DNA of 64,000 bases from CAVVXX01 sp963707975 (GCA_963707975.1 OY970177.1:1426001-1490000), one strand, 5' to 3'. Positions 24,803 to 34,037 are shown, counted from the first letter of the stretch. Made by a program: numbers and translations. Notes: a model not told the origin generated them from the sequence alone.

Positions 24803-25726
24803 CTAACGGAATTTGCTGGGGGCGGAGGGCGCGAGACAGGCAACGAGTGAGCTTGCGATACCTTTCAACAGAGTCTCGTAAAGCATTGGTCCTGGCGCGA
24901 CGTCCGCGCCAATATCATCGAGCACGCCCACGCGCGCGCTGGTGCCTTCGGTCAGCGTGCCGATCAGCTTGGGCGAGAATTGTGGCGGGGAAAACACACA
25001 GATGGCGTTTGTGGAGGCAATCTTGCGGCGGATGGCGGCAATGCGCGCGGCCCCCGCCGGCCGGTCGGCCGCCACCGTCACCGCGCCCGCGGGCGAAAGC
25101 CCGTAGCGCAATTCGAAATAATGGAAGGCATCGTGAAACACGATATAGGGCCGGGAACGGACAGGCAGAAGCGTCTCTGCCAGCCCGGCATCGAGGCGCT
25201 GCATGCGGCCCTCGAAGGCATCGGCATTGGCGGCATAGAGCGCGGCATGTTCCGGGTCCGCCACGCCCAGCGCCTGCGCTGCGGCATGCGCCATGGCGGC
25301 CGCGTTGCGCGGGTCGAGCCAGACATGGCCGTCGATATAGGAACTGCTGTCGGTGTCGTGGATGTCGCCTTCCCACAGCCCGCCCCGGCGAGCAGGGAGT
25401 CGCAGCACGCCCTGCGCATCGGCGAGCGCTACGACCCGCGCGTGGGGCGCCAGCGCCTCAAGCGGGTGCTCAAGAAACGTCTCCATTACCGGCCCCACCC
25501 AGAAAATCACCTGGGCGGAGGCGATTTTTTCCGCGTCCGACGGTTTCAGCGAATAAGAATGTGGCGAGGCGTTGCCCTGAAGCAGCAGGCCGGGAGTGCC
25601 TGCGCCCTCCATGACTGCCGCAACGATGGAATGAATGGGCTTGATTGAAACCAGCACCTTGGGCGGCGCGGCCTGCGTGGGCGCGCTTATCAGCACGGCA
25701 AGAATGATGGCAGCAATCAAGCGCAT
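24803..25726 (-). CDS. znuA: ZnuA-type metal-binding periplasmic protein
   Basis: A cluster A-I substrate-binding protein for zinc or manganese. A signal peptide ends near TQAA (about residue 20). Three metal-binding histidines are visible in GNASPHSYSLKP, IDGHVWLDP and FHDAFHYFELRYG, and the fourth ligand is a late Asp (VLDDIGAD). The usual acidic histidine-rich loop is short (EGDIHDTDSSSYIDG). It precedes, on the same strand and about 100 bases away, an ABC transporter of a different family rather than znuB/znuC. Either they work together in an unusual pairing, or the partners of ZnuA lie elsewhere. Confidence 0.87.
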   Translation of the reverse strand: MRLIAAIILAVLISAPTQAAPPKVLVSIKPIHSIVAAVMEGAGTPGLLLQGNASPHSYSLKPSDAEKIASAQVIFWVGPVMETFLEHPLEALAPHARVVALADAQGVLRLPARRGGLWEGDIHDTDSSSYIDGHVWLDPRNAAAMAHAAAQALGVADPEHAALYAANADAFEGRMQRLDAGLAETLLPVRSRPYIVFHDAFHYFELRYGLSPAGAVTVAADRPAGAARIAAIRRKIASTNAICVFSPPQFSPKLIGTLTEGTSARVGVLDDIGADVAPGPMLYETLLKGIASSLVACLAPSAPSKFR

Positions 25727-25745
25727 GTATTGAACTTAACACGCC

Positions 25746-25879
25746 ATTGTCATCCCCGGCGAGGATCGCGCCAGCGACCCGAGGGAAGGGGATCCAGGAA
25801 GTTGGTTTAAAACAAACTTAGCCACCTGGATTCCCCTCCCCTCGCGCTGCCAACGCAGCGCTCGGCCGGGAATGACAAT
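25746..25879. repeat. Palindromic intergenic repeat, family A, copy 1
   Basis: A 134-bp inverted repeat bounded by attgtcat and atgacaat. Inner arms read gtcatccccggcg...gggaaggggatccagg and cctggattcccctcccctcg...cggccgggaatgac. Related copies lie at 32103 and 34038. It sits in the divergent gap between znuA and the threonine dehydratase. Confidence 0.8.
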
Positions 25880-25895
25880 CTGCTAGTCTCAGCGC

Positions 25896-26873
25896 ATGGA
25901 GAAAATTCCAAGCTTCGCCGATGTCGAGGCTGCCACCCGGCGGCTCGCGGGCGTGGCCGTGCTCACGCCGCTCGTCGAAAGCCCGCTGCTCTCCGAACGC
26001 ACGGGAGGGCGCGTGTTCCTGAAGCCGGAAACCCTGCAGCGCACCGGCTCGTTCAAGTTTCGCGGGGCCTATAACCGGCTATCGCAATTAAGCGCAGCCG
26101 AGCGCGCGCGCGGCGTGGTGGCGTTTTCCTCCGGCAATCACGCGCAAGGGGTGGCCGCGGCAGCCAAACTGCTGCACATTCCGGCCACCATCGTGATGCC
26201 CGCCGATGCGCCGCGCATCAAAATGGAAAACACGCGCGCGCTCGGCGCTGCAATCATCTCCTATGATAGGAGGCGCGAAAGCCGAGAGGAAATCGCGACC
26301 AAGCTCGCTGCCGAAAAGGGCGCGGTCGTCGTGCCGTCGTTCGACGACCCCAACATTGTCGCGGGGCAGGGGACGGTTGGTCTCGAAATCGCGGCGCAGG
26401 CGAAGGCCGCGGGCGCGGCGCTCGATAATGTTCTCACGCCTTGCAGCGGCGGCGGGCTGGCGTCGGGCATCGCGCTGGCGTTGAGCGGGGCGAGCCCCCA
26501 AACGCGCCTCATTGCCGCCGAACCGGAAGATTACGATGGCTTGCGGCTGTCGCTCTCGGCCGGCCAACGCATAGCCGCGCCCGCCAAGCGCGAAACAATC
26601 GCCGATGCGCTGATGAGCCCCGCGCCCGGCCACATCCCCTTCGCCATTTTGAAAGCATGCAGTGCAAGTGCTGTTGCCGTGCCGGACAAAGCGCTGATGC
26701 AAGCGGTCGGTTATGCCGTGCGGGAATTGAAACTGGTGGTCGAGCCGGGTGGGGCGGCCGCGCTGGCAGCGGTGTTGTCAGGCTTCTTTGAAGCGCGCGG
26801 CAAAACCATCACCATCGTACTCTCCGGCGGCAACATCGATCCGGAGATGCTCCTGCGCTGTTTGAACGCTTAA
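25896..26873 (+). CDS. Threonine/serine dehydratase (PLP fold type II)
   Basis: A 325-residue enzyme that deaminates L-threonine (or serine) to 2-oxobutyrate (or pyruvate). The PLP lysine lies in GSFKFRGAYNRL (about 50-61); the substrate/phosphate motifs are SSGNHAQG (about 78-85) and CSGGGLASG; SGGNIDPE is near the C-terminus. The regulatory ACT domain of biosynthetic IlvA is absent, so it resembles the short TdcB-type or serine racemase-like enzymes. It stands alone, with a palindromic repeat on its upstream side. Confidence 0.9.
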   Translation: MEKIPSFADVEAATRRLAGVAVLTPLVESPLLSERTGGRVFLKPETLQRTGSFKFRGAYNRLSQLSAAERARGVVAFSSGNHAQGVAAAAKLLHIPATIVMPADAPRIKMENTRALGAAIISYDRRRESREEIATKLAAEKGAVVVPSFDDPNIVAGQGTVGLEIAAQAKAAGAALDNVLTPCSGGGLASGIALALSGASPQTRLIAAEPEDYDGLRLSLSAGQRIAAPAKRETIADALMSPAPGHIPFAILKACSASAVAVPDKALMQAVGYAVRELKLVVEPGGAAALAAVLSGFFEARGKTITIVLSGGNIDPEMLLRCLNA

Positions 26874-26879
26874 AAGGGG

Positions 26880-27005
26880 CAATCTTGCGGGATCGTCATC
26901 ACCCGCGAATGCGGGTGACCCAGGTGATGAAGGCCTCGCTCGTGGAATGTCAGCTGAGTGGCCCGCATGCGCGGGCCATGACACGCGTTGGATTGACGCG
27001 GCTTC
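26880..27005. repeat. Short hairpin-rich intergenic sequence
   Basis: It contains cacccgc-gaat-gcgggtg (26900-26917) and ggcccgcatgcgcgggcc, both strong hairpins, between the convergent ends of the dehydratase gene and infC. It resembles degenerate dispersed-repeat material and could end transcription from both sides. No full match to family A or B. Confidence 0.4.
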
Positions 27006-27551
27006 TCACCGCGGCGCCAGCACCATCATCATCTGGCGGCCCTCGATGCGCGGATAGGATTCGATCTTGGCGATTGCGTCGAGCTCCTTCTGAATCCGGT
27101 TGAGCAGCTCCATGCCGAGATTCTGGTGGGCCATTTCGCGCCCCCTGAAACGCAGCGTCACCTTCACCTTGTCGCCTTCGTCGAAGAAGCGCTTGATGGC
27201 CCGCATCTTCACGTCGTAGTCGTGGCGATCGATGGTCGGGCGCATCTTGATCTCCTTGATCTCGATGACCTTCTGCTTCTTGCGCGCTTCGGCCGCTTTT
27301 TTCTGCTGTTCGTATTTGTATTTGCCGAAGTCCATCATCTTGACAACGGGCGGCTTCACGCCGGGCGATACCTCGACCAGGTCGAAGCCCTGCTCATCGG
27401 CGAGCGCCAGGCCCTCGTCGAGCCCTATCTCGCCGTATTTGTGGCCGTCTGCCCCGATGAGCAGGATGGTGCGGGAAATGATCTCTTCGTTTACGCGCGG
27501 GCCGCCTTTGGCGGGCGGCGGCGTTTGTTGGGTTGAAACTCTGCGGACTAT
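27006..27551 (-). CDS. infC: Translation initiation factor IF-3, with an apparent ATA start
   Basis: IF-3 binds the 30S subunit and proofreads start-codon choice. The reading from 27551 gives 181 residues, the normal IF-3 length. N-domain: GPRVNEEIISRTILLIGADGHKYGEI. Linker: KYKYEQQKKAAEARKKQKVIEIKEIK. C-domain: MRPTIDRHDYDVKMRAIKRFFDEGDKVKVTLRFRGRE (stated here only as landmarks). An AGGAG lies exactly 6 bases before ATA (27549-27551). The only ATG in frame is 16 codons further upstream and lacks a ribosome site. infC commonly uses rare starts (AUU in E. coli) so that IF-3 represses its own translation; ATA fits that logic. The product is certain, the start codon is inferred. Confidence 0.93.
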   Translation of the reverse strand: MVRRVSTQQTPPPAKGGPRVNEEIISRTILLIGADGHKYGEIGLDEGLALADEQGFDLVEVSPGVKPPVVKMMDFGKYKYEQQKKAAEARKKQKVIEIKEIKMRPTIDRHDYDVKMRAIKRFFDEGDKVKVTLRFRGREMAHQNLGMELLNRIQKELDAIAKIESYPRIEGRQMMMVLAPR

Positions 27552-27712
27552 GACGTTCTCCTCTCGTTTTGTCTGCTTCAGGCAAACACATGCATTCATG
27601 CCGCGGAATTTTCACCCGCGAGCATGTTGTGTCGGTTCAGATCTCGCGGATGGCTACCCCTTTGGCTCGCGCGGGTCCCGAGTAATGGTCCAGCCCGCTG
27701 AACACATAAGAG

Positions 27713-27743
27713 AATAAGAAAGCCCCGCGCGAACACAAGGGCT
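27713..27743 (-). terminator. Probable terminator after thrS
   Basis: Right at the thrS stop (TAG), AGCCC...GGGGCT forms a short GC stem followed by TTCTT on the minus strand. It may partly separate thrS from infC, which is 190 bases further along. Confidence 0.5.
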
Positions 27744-29727
27744 AAACCGCTTCATCCTGGCGGGATTCCGCCTCGCGCTTGATACGGGCCACGAATTTGT
27801 CCAGCGCCATGGGGCCAAGGTCCTTGCCGGAACGCAGCCGCACCGCAACCGTTCCCTGTTCGGCCTCGCGGTCGCCCACCACCAGCATGTAGGGGATTTT
27901 CTGCGTCTGGGCCTCGAAGATCTTGCGCTGCATGCGCTCGTTGGAAAGATCGATGTCCACGCGCAAGCCTCCGGTGCCGTTGACCACGGGCTCGCCAAAC
28001 AGCCGCTCGCGCACCTTGTTCGCGTAATCATTGACACGGTCAGTGATGGGCACCACGCGCGCCTGGACGGGCGCAAGCCACACCGGGAACACGCCGGCAT
28101 AATGCTCGATCAGGAACGCGGTGAAGCGTTCATGCGTGCCGAGTGGCGCGCGGTGAATGACGTAAAGCGGATGCTCGCCTCCGTCTTCGCCGATGTAAGA
28201 GAGCCCGAAAGTTTGCGTGGCCAGAAAATCGAGTTGGTTGGTCGAAATGCTGTATTCGGTGCCGATGGCGCTTTTGATCATGAAGTCGATCTTGGGGCCA
28301 TAGAACGCGGCTTCGCCTTCGGCTTCGACGAAGGCGTAACCGGATTCCGTCATCGCCTCGCGGATGATGGCGAGCGCCGTCAGCCATTTCTCCGGCTCGT
28401 CGACATATTTGTCGAGTTTGTTGAGATCGGGTAGCGAGAGCCGCATGTAGTAATCCTTGATGTCCATCAGGTCGTAATAGCGCGCGTGCAGAAGCATCAC
28501 GCGCAGGAATTCGTCCTTCGCCTGGTCGTAGCGGCAATAAATATGCGCGTCGTTCATGCAGAATCCGCGTACGCGCATCAGGCCCGAAAGCCCGCCAGAG
28601 GCTTCGTAGCGGTAATCCTGCCCGTATTCGGCTAGACGCAGCGGCAGCTCGCGGTAGGAATGCTGGGTGGCCAGATAGATCATGTGATGGTGCGGGCAAT
28701 TCATCGGCCGCAGATAATAATTCTCGCCGTCGATATCGAGCGGCGAATACATGGTGTCCTTGTAATAGGGCAGGTGGCGCGAGCGATAATAGAGTGCCTC
28801 CTTGGTGATGTGCGGCGTGGCCACGCGCACGTAACCCTCCTTGCGTTCTTCCTGCAGCGCGAGGAATTCCAGTTCCTGGCGGATGACCATGCCCTTCGGC
28901 ATCCATAAGGGGAGGCCAGCGCCCACATCGGGCGCGAAGGTGAAAAGCTCAAGCTCGCGGCCAAGCTTCCTATGGTCGCGCTTCTCGGCCTCTTCGAGGC
29001 GGTGCAGATAGGCTTCCAGCTCCTTTTCGTCGCGCCAGGCGGTGCCGTAAATCCGTTGAAGCATGGGGCGCTTGGAATCGCCGCGCCAATAAGCGCCTGC
29101 GATCTTGGTGAGCTTGAACGCCTGGCCGATTTTGCCGCTGCTCGCGAAATGGGGTCCGCGGCAGAGATCGTGCCAATCGTCGCCATGATAATAGACGCTG
29201 ACGTCTTCGTCCTCCGGCAGATCGCGGATCAGCTCCACCTTGTAAGGCTCGTTCGCCTTCTCATAGTGCTTGGCTGCCTTGTCGCGCGGCCAGACTTCGC
29301 GCCGCGTTTTCAGATCGGTTGCCACCAGCTCGTGCATGCGCTTTTCGATTCTAGGCAAATCTTCCGGCTGGAACGGCTTGGGAGGGTCCAAATCATAATA
29401 AAATCCGTCCTCGATTACAGGCCCGATGGTGATCTTGGTGCCGGGGTAAAGCTCCTGCACCGCCATGGCGAGGATGTGCGCCGCGTCGTGGCGGATCATC
29501 TCAAGCGCTTCCGCATCTTTCTTGGTGATAATGCGCACGCGCGCGTCGGCCTCGATGGGGCGGTAGATGTCCCAGAGTTTCCCGTCCACCTCGATGGCCA
29601 GCGCGGCCTTCGCGAGGCCAGGGCCTATGGAAGCCGCAATCGCCTCGCCGGAAACGCCGCGCGCGAATTCACGCTGGCTTCCGTCAGGCAGCGTAATTTT
29701 AATTTGGGATTGGTGGGGAGCGGACAC
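27742..29727 (-). CDS. thrS: Threonyl-tRNA synthetase
   Basis: It charges tRNA-Thr. Domains in order: TGS (about 5-65), second additional editing domain with HDAAHILAMAV (about 80-90) and later conserved Cys/His of the editing site, class II catalytic core (about 245-530) with zinc ligands in RPMNCPHH, and anticodon-binding domain (about 560-655). The length is 661 residues. I use the GTG at 29727 (VSAPHQ) because GGAGG lies 7 bases before it; the frame remains open upstream without a ribosome site. infC follows on the same strand, the usual thrS-infC order. Confidence 0.95.
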   Translation of the reverse strand: MSAPHQSQIKITLPDGSQREFARGVSGEAIAASIGPGLAKAALAIEVDGKLWDIYRPIEADARVRIITKKDAEALEMIRHDAAHILAMAVQELYPGTKITIGPVIEDGFYYDLDPPKPFQPEDLPRIEKRMHELVATDLKTRREVWPRDKAAKHYEKANEPYKVELIRDLPEDEDVSVYYHGDDWHDLCRGPHFASSGKIGQAFKLTKIAGAYWRGDSKRPMLQRIYGTAWRDEKELEAYLHRLEEAEKRDHRKLGRELELFTFAPDVGAGLPLWMPKGMVIRQELEFLALQEERKEGYVRVATPHITKEALYYRSRHLPYYKDTMYSPLDIDGENYYLRPMNCPHHHMIYLATQHSYRELPLRLAEYGQDYRYEASGGLSGLMRVRGFCMNDAHIYCRYDQAKDEFLRVMLLHARYYDLMDIKDYYMRLSLPDLNKLDKYVDEPEKWLTALAIIREAMTESGYAFVEAEGEAAFYGPKIDFMIKSAIGTEYSISTNQLDFLATQTFGLSYIGEDGGEHPLYVIHRAPLGTHERFTAFLIEHYAGVFPVWLAPVQARVVPITDRVNDYANKVRERLFGEPVVNGTGGLRVDIDLSNERMQRKIFEAQTQKIPYMLVVGDREAEQGTVAVRLRSGKDLGPMALDKFVARIKREAESRQDEAV

Positions 29728-29794
29728 GGGCGGACCTCCATACGAAAGAGTGCCGCGAACATCTAAGCCGTGACGTGGAAAGTCAAGGTAATGG

Positions 29795-30991
29795 CTACTT
29801 CGGAGGCCGCTTCTGCGCAATCAACTCGCGGTAAAGATCGAGCGTATCCGCGCACATGCGGTCGAGCGTATAGCGCGTGGCGATATGGGCGCGGCCCTTG
29901 CGGCCCATGATGTCGAGCTCATTCTCCGAGCGGTCCAAGAGATCGCTTATGGCGTCGGCCAGCGCGCCCGCGTCGCCTGGCGGCACCAGCAAGCCAGTCT
30001 CGCCTGCGATCACCGTTTCGCGCGCGCCGCCGTGGTCGGTTGCGATGACGGGGCGGCCCATGGCGGCGGCTTCGGCGGCGACGCGGCCAAAGGCCTCCGG
30101 GTCGGTCGAGGCCGAGACCACAATGTCGGCCGCGAGATAAGCCGCCGGCATGTCGGCGACATGGCCGGGAATTACCACGGTTTCGGTGAGCCCCTTGTCG
30201 GCCATGGCGGTAATGAGTTCGGCGACATAGCTCTCGCGGCCCTGGGAATCGCCCGCGATCACGCCGCGCACGCGTTTAAGGCGCCCAGCGCGATGCAATT
30301 TCGCCAGTGCTTCCAGAAACACGAGCTGGCCCTTCCAGCGCGTTAGGCGCCCCGCCAGCAGCACCACGCGCTCGCCGGGGCGCGAGGCCAGCCACGCCGC
30401 GCGCAGCCTGGCGATGCGGTCGGGCGTGACACCGCCCGGATCGAAGCGGTCGAAATCGACGCCGCGCGGAATGACCGCCAGCCGCTTGGGTTGGAGCTTG
30501 TAGGTTTCGCGAATGTGGCGCGCCGTCCATTCGGAATTGGCGATCACGGCCTGCCCGCGCAGCATCACTGAATTGTAGAGGCGCTTTACCGCGTTGGTGG
30601 CGCCGTAAATGCCGTGGAAGGTGGTGACGAAAGGAACATGCGCCGCGCGCGCGGCGAAGAACGCGCTCCAGGCCGGCGCGCGGCTGCGCGCATGCACCAG
30701 GGCCACGTCCTGCGCGCGGATGATTTTGCTCAGCTTGCGCGCGTTGGCAATGATGGCGGCCGGCTGTTTGGTTTCGATGGGCACGCGGATCAGCTCGCCG
30801 CCAGCTTGCGCCAGTTCCTTTTCCATGCGGCCGCCTTGGCTCGCCACCAGCGGGCGGAAGCCTTCGCGCGACAGCGCCTGAGTGATTTCTATGGTGGTGC
30901 GCTCGGAACCGCCTGCATCCAGCATGGGAATGACCTGCAGCACGGCAGGACGGGACGCGGGTCGCGTTTCGTTGTGGGCGGTTTCGGTCAC
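29795..30991 (-). CDS. GT4-family glycosyltransferase
   Basis: A 398-residue GT-B enzyme. The N-terminal acceptor domain starts VLQVIPMLDAGGSERTTIEI. The donor domain contains LAGRLTRWKGQLVFLEAL (about 215-232) and the EX7E motif in DPEAFGRVAAEAAAMGRPVIATDHGG. It is cytoplasmic or membrane-associated, likely building a lipopolysaccharide core or other surface glycan. It is 67 bases upstream of thrS on the same strand; sugar and acceptor are unknown. Confidence 0.9.
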   Translation of the reverse strand: MTETAHNETRPASRPAVLQVIPMLDAGGSERTTIEITQALSREGFRPLVASQGGRMEKELAQAGGELIRVPIETKQPAAIIANARKLSKIIRAQDVALVHARSRAPAWSAFFAARAAHVPFVTTFHGIYGATNAVKRLYNSVMLRGQAVIANSEWTARHIRETYKLQPKRLAVIPRGVDFDRFDPGGVTPDRIARLRAAWLASRPGERVVLLAGRLTRWKGQLVFLEALAKLHRAGRLKRVRGVIAGDSQGRESYVAELITAMADKGLTETVVIPGHVADMPAAYLAADIVVSASTDPEAFGRVAAEAAAMGRPVIATDHGGARETVIAGETGLLVPPGDAGALADAISDLLDRSENELDIMGRKGRAHIATRYTLDRMCADTLDLYRELIAQKRPPK

Positions 30992-31107
30992 GTCGCTTTG
31001 GCGGTTGGGGGTAAGCGAACCATCGCCTATTTGCGGGCCGCGCGGAAGAGAAAACCTCGCGGCGACATTAACTTGCTTCGGACATCCTTCCGCGCTTTGC
31101 TCCGCCC

Positions 31108-31953
31108 ATGAGAAAGGATCGTGGCTTTGGCCTTTGCTGCGCCCTCTTGCTGGCCTTGCCCGCCCATGCGGCGGTGACGGCTCCGCCCAAGGAAAATACT
31201 GCGCAGCATTATCAGCAATGCGTAGCGGCAGTATCGCGCAACGCCGAAGAGGCGCTCAAGCAGGCGCTCTCCTGGAAGGATCACGGCGGTGGCGCTGCCG
31301 CCGAGCATTGCGCGGCGCTGGCCCTCATCGCGCTAAAGCGGCCGGCGGAAGCCGCCGTTTATCTCGACAACATCGCGCGGGAAGCCACCTCTAGCACGCC
31401 GAGGGAGCGCGCTGCCCTCCTCGACCAGGCGGGCAATGCCTGGCTGCTTGCGGGCGTGCCGGGCAATGCCGACAGCATGTTTACGGCGGCGCTGACGCTC
31501 ACGCCCAACGACGTCGATGTGCTGATCGACCGCGCCAGCGCCCGCGCGCTCGCCAAGGACTGGGCGGGTGCGGAAGCCGACCTCACCCGTGCTTATGCGT
31601 TGAACAGGACCAACCCCGAAATACTGGTGCTGCGTTCGAGTGCGCGTGCGGCGCTGGGCCGGGGTTCCGATGCGCGCGCCGACATCGACGCGGCGCTGGC
31701 GCTTGATCCCACCTATCCGGACGCGCTGGTCGAGCGCGGTGCGATGAAGCTCGCCGCAGGCGACAAGGACGGCGCGCGCGCCGACTGGCAGCAGGTAACC
31801 GCACGCGCGCCCAGCAGCGAGGCCGGCAATGCCGCGCGCAAATATCTCGCCGATCTGGATGCGCCCACCCCGGCGACGCCTTCCCCGCTAGCACCCGCAA
31901 AGCCCGTCACCCCGCCCGCACAACCGCCTGCGAATGCGAAGCCGCATGGATAG
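31108..31953 (+). CDS. Secreted tetratricopeptide-repeat protein
   Basis: 281 residues. A signal peptide ends at AHA-AV (about residue 22). About four TPR-like helical pairs follow (about 85-240, for example ALLDQAGNAWLLAGVPGNADSMF, DVDVLIDRASARALAKDWAGAEADL and DARADIDAALALDPTYPDAL). The tail is proline/alanine-rich. TPRs mediate protein contacts, so this is likely a periplasmic scaffold. Its partner is not evident; the neighbours are a glycosyltransferase and queG. Confidence 0.82.
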   Translation: MRKDRGFGLCCALLLALPAHAAVTAPPKENTAQHYQQCVAAVSRNAEEALKQALSWKDHGGGAAAEHCAALALIALKRPAEAAVYLDNIAREATSSTPRERAALLDQAGNAWLLAGVPGNADSMFTAALTLTPNDVDVLIDRASARALAKDWAGAEADLTRAYALNRTNPEILVLRSSARAALGRGSDARADIDAALALDPTYPDALVERGAMKLAAGDKDGARADWQQVTARAPSSEAGNAARKYLADLDAPTPATPSPLAPAKPVTPPAQPPANAKPHG

Positions 31954-32102
31954 AAAATAATTTTTCGCGCTTTTTGTTCGTTTTGCCGCCCGCGTCGCGT
32001 GGATAAGTGCGTAAGCACGAAAAAAATCGCTTTTAGCTCTTGAACAGCGAGTCGCTGCTTCCTACCTGACATTTATCTCCAGAATTGTATCGAAAATGCA
32101 GC

Positions 32103-32232
32103 TTGTCATCCCCGGCGAGAGCGAACGTATGTTCGCGCGAGGGGAAGGGTATCCAGGTGGCCGGATCACGGCAAATCTATCCACCTGGGTTCCCTTCCCC
32201 TCGCGGCTTCGCCGCTCGGCCGGGAATGACAG
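32103..32232. repeat. Palindromic intergenic repeat, family A, copy 2
   Basis: It has the same architecture as the copy at 25746: ttgtcatccccggcg... gaggggaagggtatccaggtgg / ccacctgggttcccttcccctcg... cggccgggaatgacag. It lies between the convergent ends of the TPR gene and queG, so it may serve as a bidirectional transcription end. Confidence 0.8.
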
Positions 32233-32238
32233 GTTTGG

Positions 32239-33372
32239 CTAAGCGGCAATGGTCCACTCTCGCGCCACAGTAGGATCGTTTTCTTTTGCGGAACGAACAG
32301 AGGCGAGTTTCATGAACGAAGATTTGGGTAACAATTGCTTCAGCGCCCACACCGCCATGGCGCGAACGAGGGGGCTGGCATCGCCAAGCAGTTTCTCAAC
32401 TGTCGGCGCGAGCGATGCGTCATCCGAATTGCCTATGGCGATAAGCACATTGCGCACGAAACGGTCGCGGCCCACGCGCTTGATGGCGGAGCCGCGAAAG
32501 ATTTCGCGGAAAGCGGCATCGTCGAGCGCTGCCAGTTCTTTCAACAGCGGCGCCCTCAACTCGCTGCGCGGGGCGAAAGCGGCTTCGTGGCTGGCCGCCG
32601 CGAATTTGTTCCAAGGGCAGACGGCCAGGCAATCGTCGCAGCCATAAATGCGGTTGCCGATTGGTTTGCGGAATTCCTCCGCTATGTGGCCCTTGTGCTC
32701 GATGGTGAGATACGAAATGCAGCGCCGCGCATCGACTGAGTAGGGCATGGGGAACGCCTTGGTCGGGCAGATGTCGAGGCAGCGGCTGCAGCTGCCGCAA
32801 TGATCCTGTTCGGGCGCGTCGGGTTGAATTTCAAGCGTCGTAAAAATTGAGCCGAGAAACAGCCACGAACCGAATTCACGGGAAACCAGATTGGTGTGCT
32901 TACCCTGCCAGCCTAGGCTGGCCGCCTGCGCCAGCGGCTTTTCCATCACGGGGGCGGTATCGACGAAGATTTTCACCTCGCCGCCATATTCGTGGGCGAG
33001 CCAGGACGCGAAGGATTTGAGTTTTTTCTTGAGGACATCGTGATAATCGTCGCCCTGCGCGTAAACCGAAATCACCCCGCGTTCGCGCCGGGAAAGATTT
33101 TTCATTGGGTCACCGGCAGGCGCGTAGCTCGCGCCCAGCGCGATCACGCTTTTGGCCTCGCCCCACAATTTCACCGGATCGGCGCGGCGTGTGGCTGTGG
33201 TTTCCATCCAGCCCATGTCGCCGTGATGGCCGCGGGCAAGATAATTTTTCAGGCCGTCGGCCGCGCGTGCGGGCGCCGCCGCGCGCGCAAATCCCACCGA
33301 GGCGAAGCCGTGCCCGCGCGCCTTCGCGCGGATGGCTTCGCGCATGGCGGTTTCAGAAGTCGAGCTCCGCAT
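32239..33372 (-). CDS. queG: Epoxyqueuosine reductase
   Basis: The last step of queuosine synthesis: a cobalamin-dependent reduction of epoxyqueuosine in tRNA. N-terminal domain SVGFARA...; two 4Fe-4S motifs, CGSCSRCLDICPTKAF (about 193-208) and GCDDCLAVCPWNKF; a HEAT-like C-terminus (RFVRNVLIAIGNSDDASL) typical of the long form. It overlaps the end of the GST gene by 20 bases if the ATG at 33372 is used; the ATG at 33345 (MREAIR) is an alternative that removes the overlap. Confident family call. Confidence 0.95.
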   Translation of the reverse strand: MRSSTSETAMREAIRAKARGHGFASVGFARAAAPARAADGLKNYLARGHHGDMGWMETTATRRADPVKLWGEAKSVIALGASYAPAGDPMKNLSRRERGVISVYAQGDDYHDVLKKKLKSFASWLAHEYGGEVKIFVDTAPVMEKPLAQAASLGWQGKHTNLVSREFGSWLFLGSIFTTLEIQPDAPEQDHCGSCSRCLDICPTKAFPMPYSVDARRCISYLTIEHKGHIAEEFRKPIGNRIYGCDDCLAVCPWNKFAAASHEAAFAPRSELRAPLLKELAALDDAAFREIFRGSAIKRVGRDRFVRNVLIAIGNSDDASLAPTVEKLLGDASPLVRAMAVWALKQLLPKSSFMKLASVRSAKENDPTVAREWTIAA

Positions 33373-33997
33373 AATGCAAGGCCGGAGGTTGTCCCGGCAC
33401 GCGGTCCGAGAGCAGCGGGCGGAAGGAGGGCCGCGATTTCAGCCGCGTGTACCATTCGGTTAGGTGCGGAAACTCCGCCCACGGCACTTCGCCGAAATAA
33501 TCGAGCGCGGACAAATGCGCGCCCATGGCCAGATCGGCGAGGGTAAGATCGCGCCCCGCGAGAAATCCGCGCGCTTCGGCAAGCGAGGCCAGTTCGGACA
33601 GGCTCGCGCGCAGCGCATCGCGCCCCATGCGCACCGTTTCCATGTTGGGCGCGCGGCGGGAAGCCGCGCCAGTCTGCGATTGCGTGCCCTTCTCGAACAC
33701 GATGCGCTTGGTGACGAATTCGTGGAAGCTGGTCATCGCCCAATCGAGCAGACGCAAGGCTTCGCCGCGCTCGGCCAGATCTTCGGGCACCAGCAGATGC
33801 TCGGGATGGCCCGCTTCGAGGTGATCGATGATCGCCCACAGGCCCGCCACCATCGTGCCGTCGAGATCGACGAACACCGGCAGGTGGGCCAGCGGATCGT
33901 CCGCCGCTACGAGATCGCAGGCAAGCCGCTTTTCGCCAAGCGCCAGCCTTGCCACGCGGCAGGCGGGCGACAGCGTGATATGAACGAGGCGGCGCAT
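33353..33997 (-). CDS. Glutathione S-transferase-family protein
   Basis: About 214 residues with a thioredoxin-like N-terminal domain (RRLVHITLSPACRVARLALGEK, with the SPACR segment at the usual active-site place; LPVFVDLDGTMVAGLWAIIDHLE gives the cis-Pro and SNAIL-like region) and an all-helical C-terminal domain (LAGRDLTLADLAMGAHLSALDYF). The substrate is unknown. I start at the ATG at 33997 (MRRLVH); ATG at 34015 is possible. The open frame further upstream is read through a dispersed repeat and is not real coding. It is coupled to queG downstream. Confidence 0.85.
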   Translation of the reverse strand: MRRLVHITLSPACRVARLALGEKRLACDLVAADDPLAHLPVFVDLDGTMVAGLWAIIDHLEAGHPEHLLVPEDLAERGEALRLLDWAMTSFHEFVTKRIVFEKGTQSQTGAASRRAPNMETVRMGRDALRASLSELASLAEARGFLAGRDLTLADLAMGAHLSALDYFGEVPWAEFPHLTEWYTRLKSRPSFRPLLSDRVPGQPPALHYAELDF

Positions 33998-34037
33998 AGG
34001 GTCAATGTAATGCATTTTTGCACGGCGCTTAAAAATA

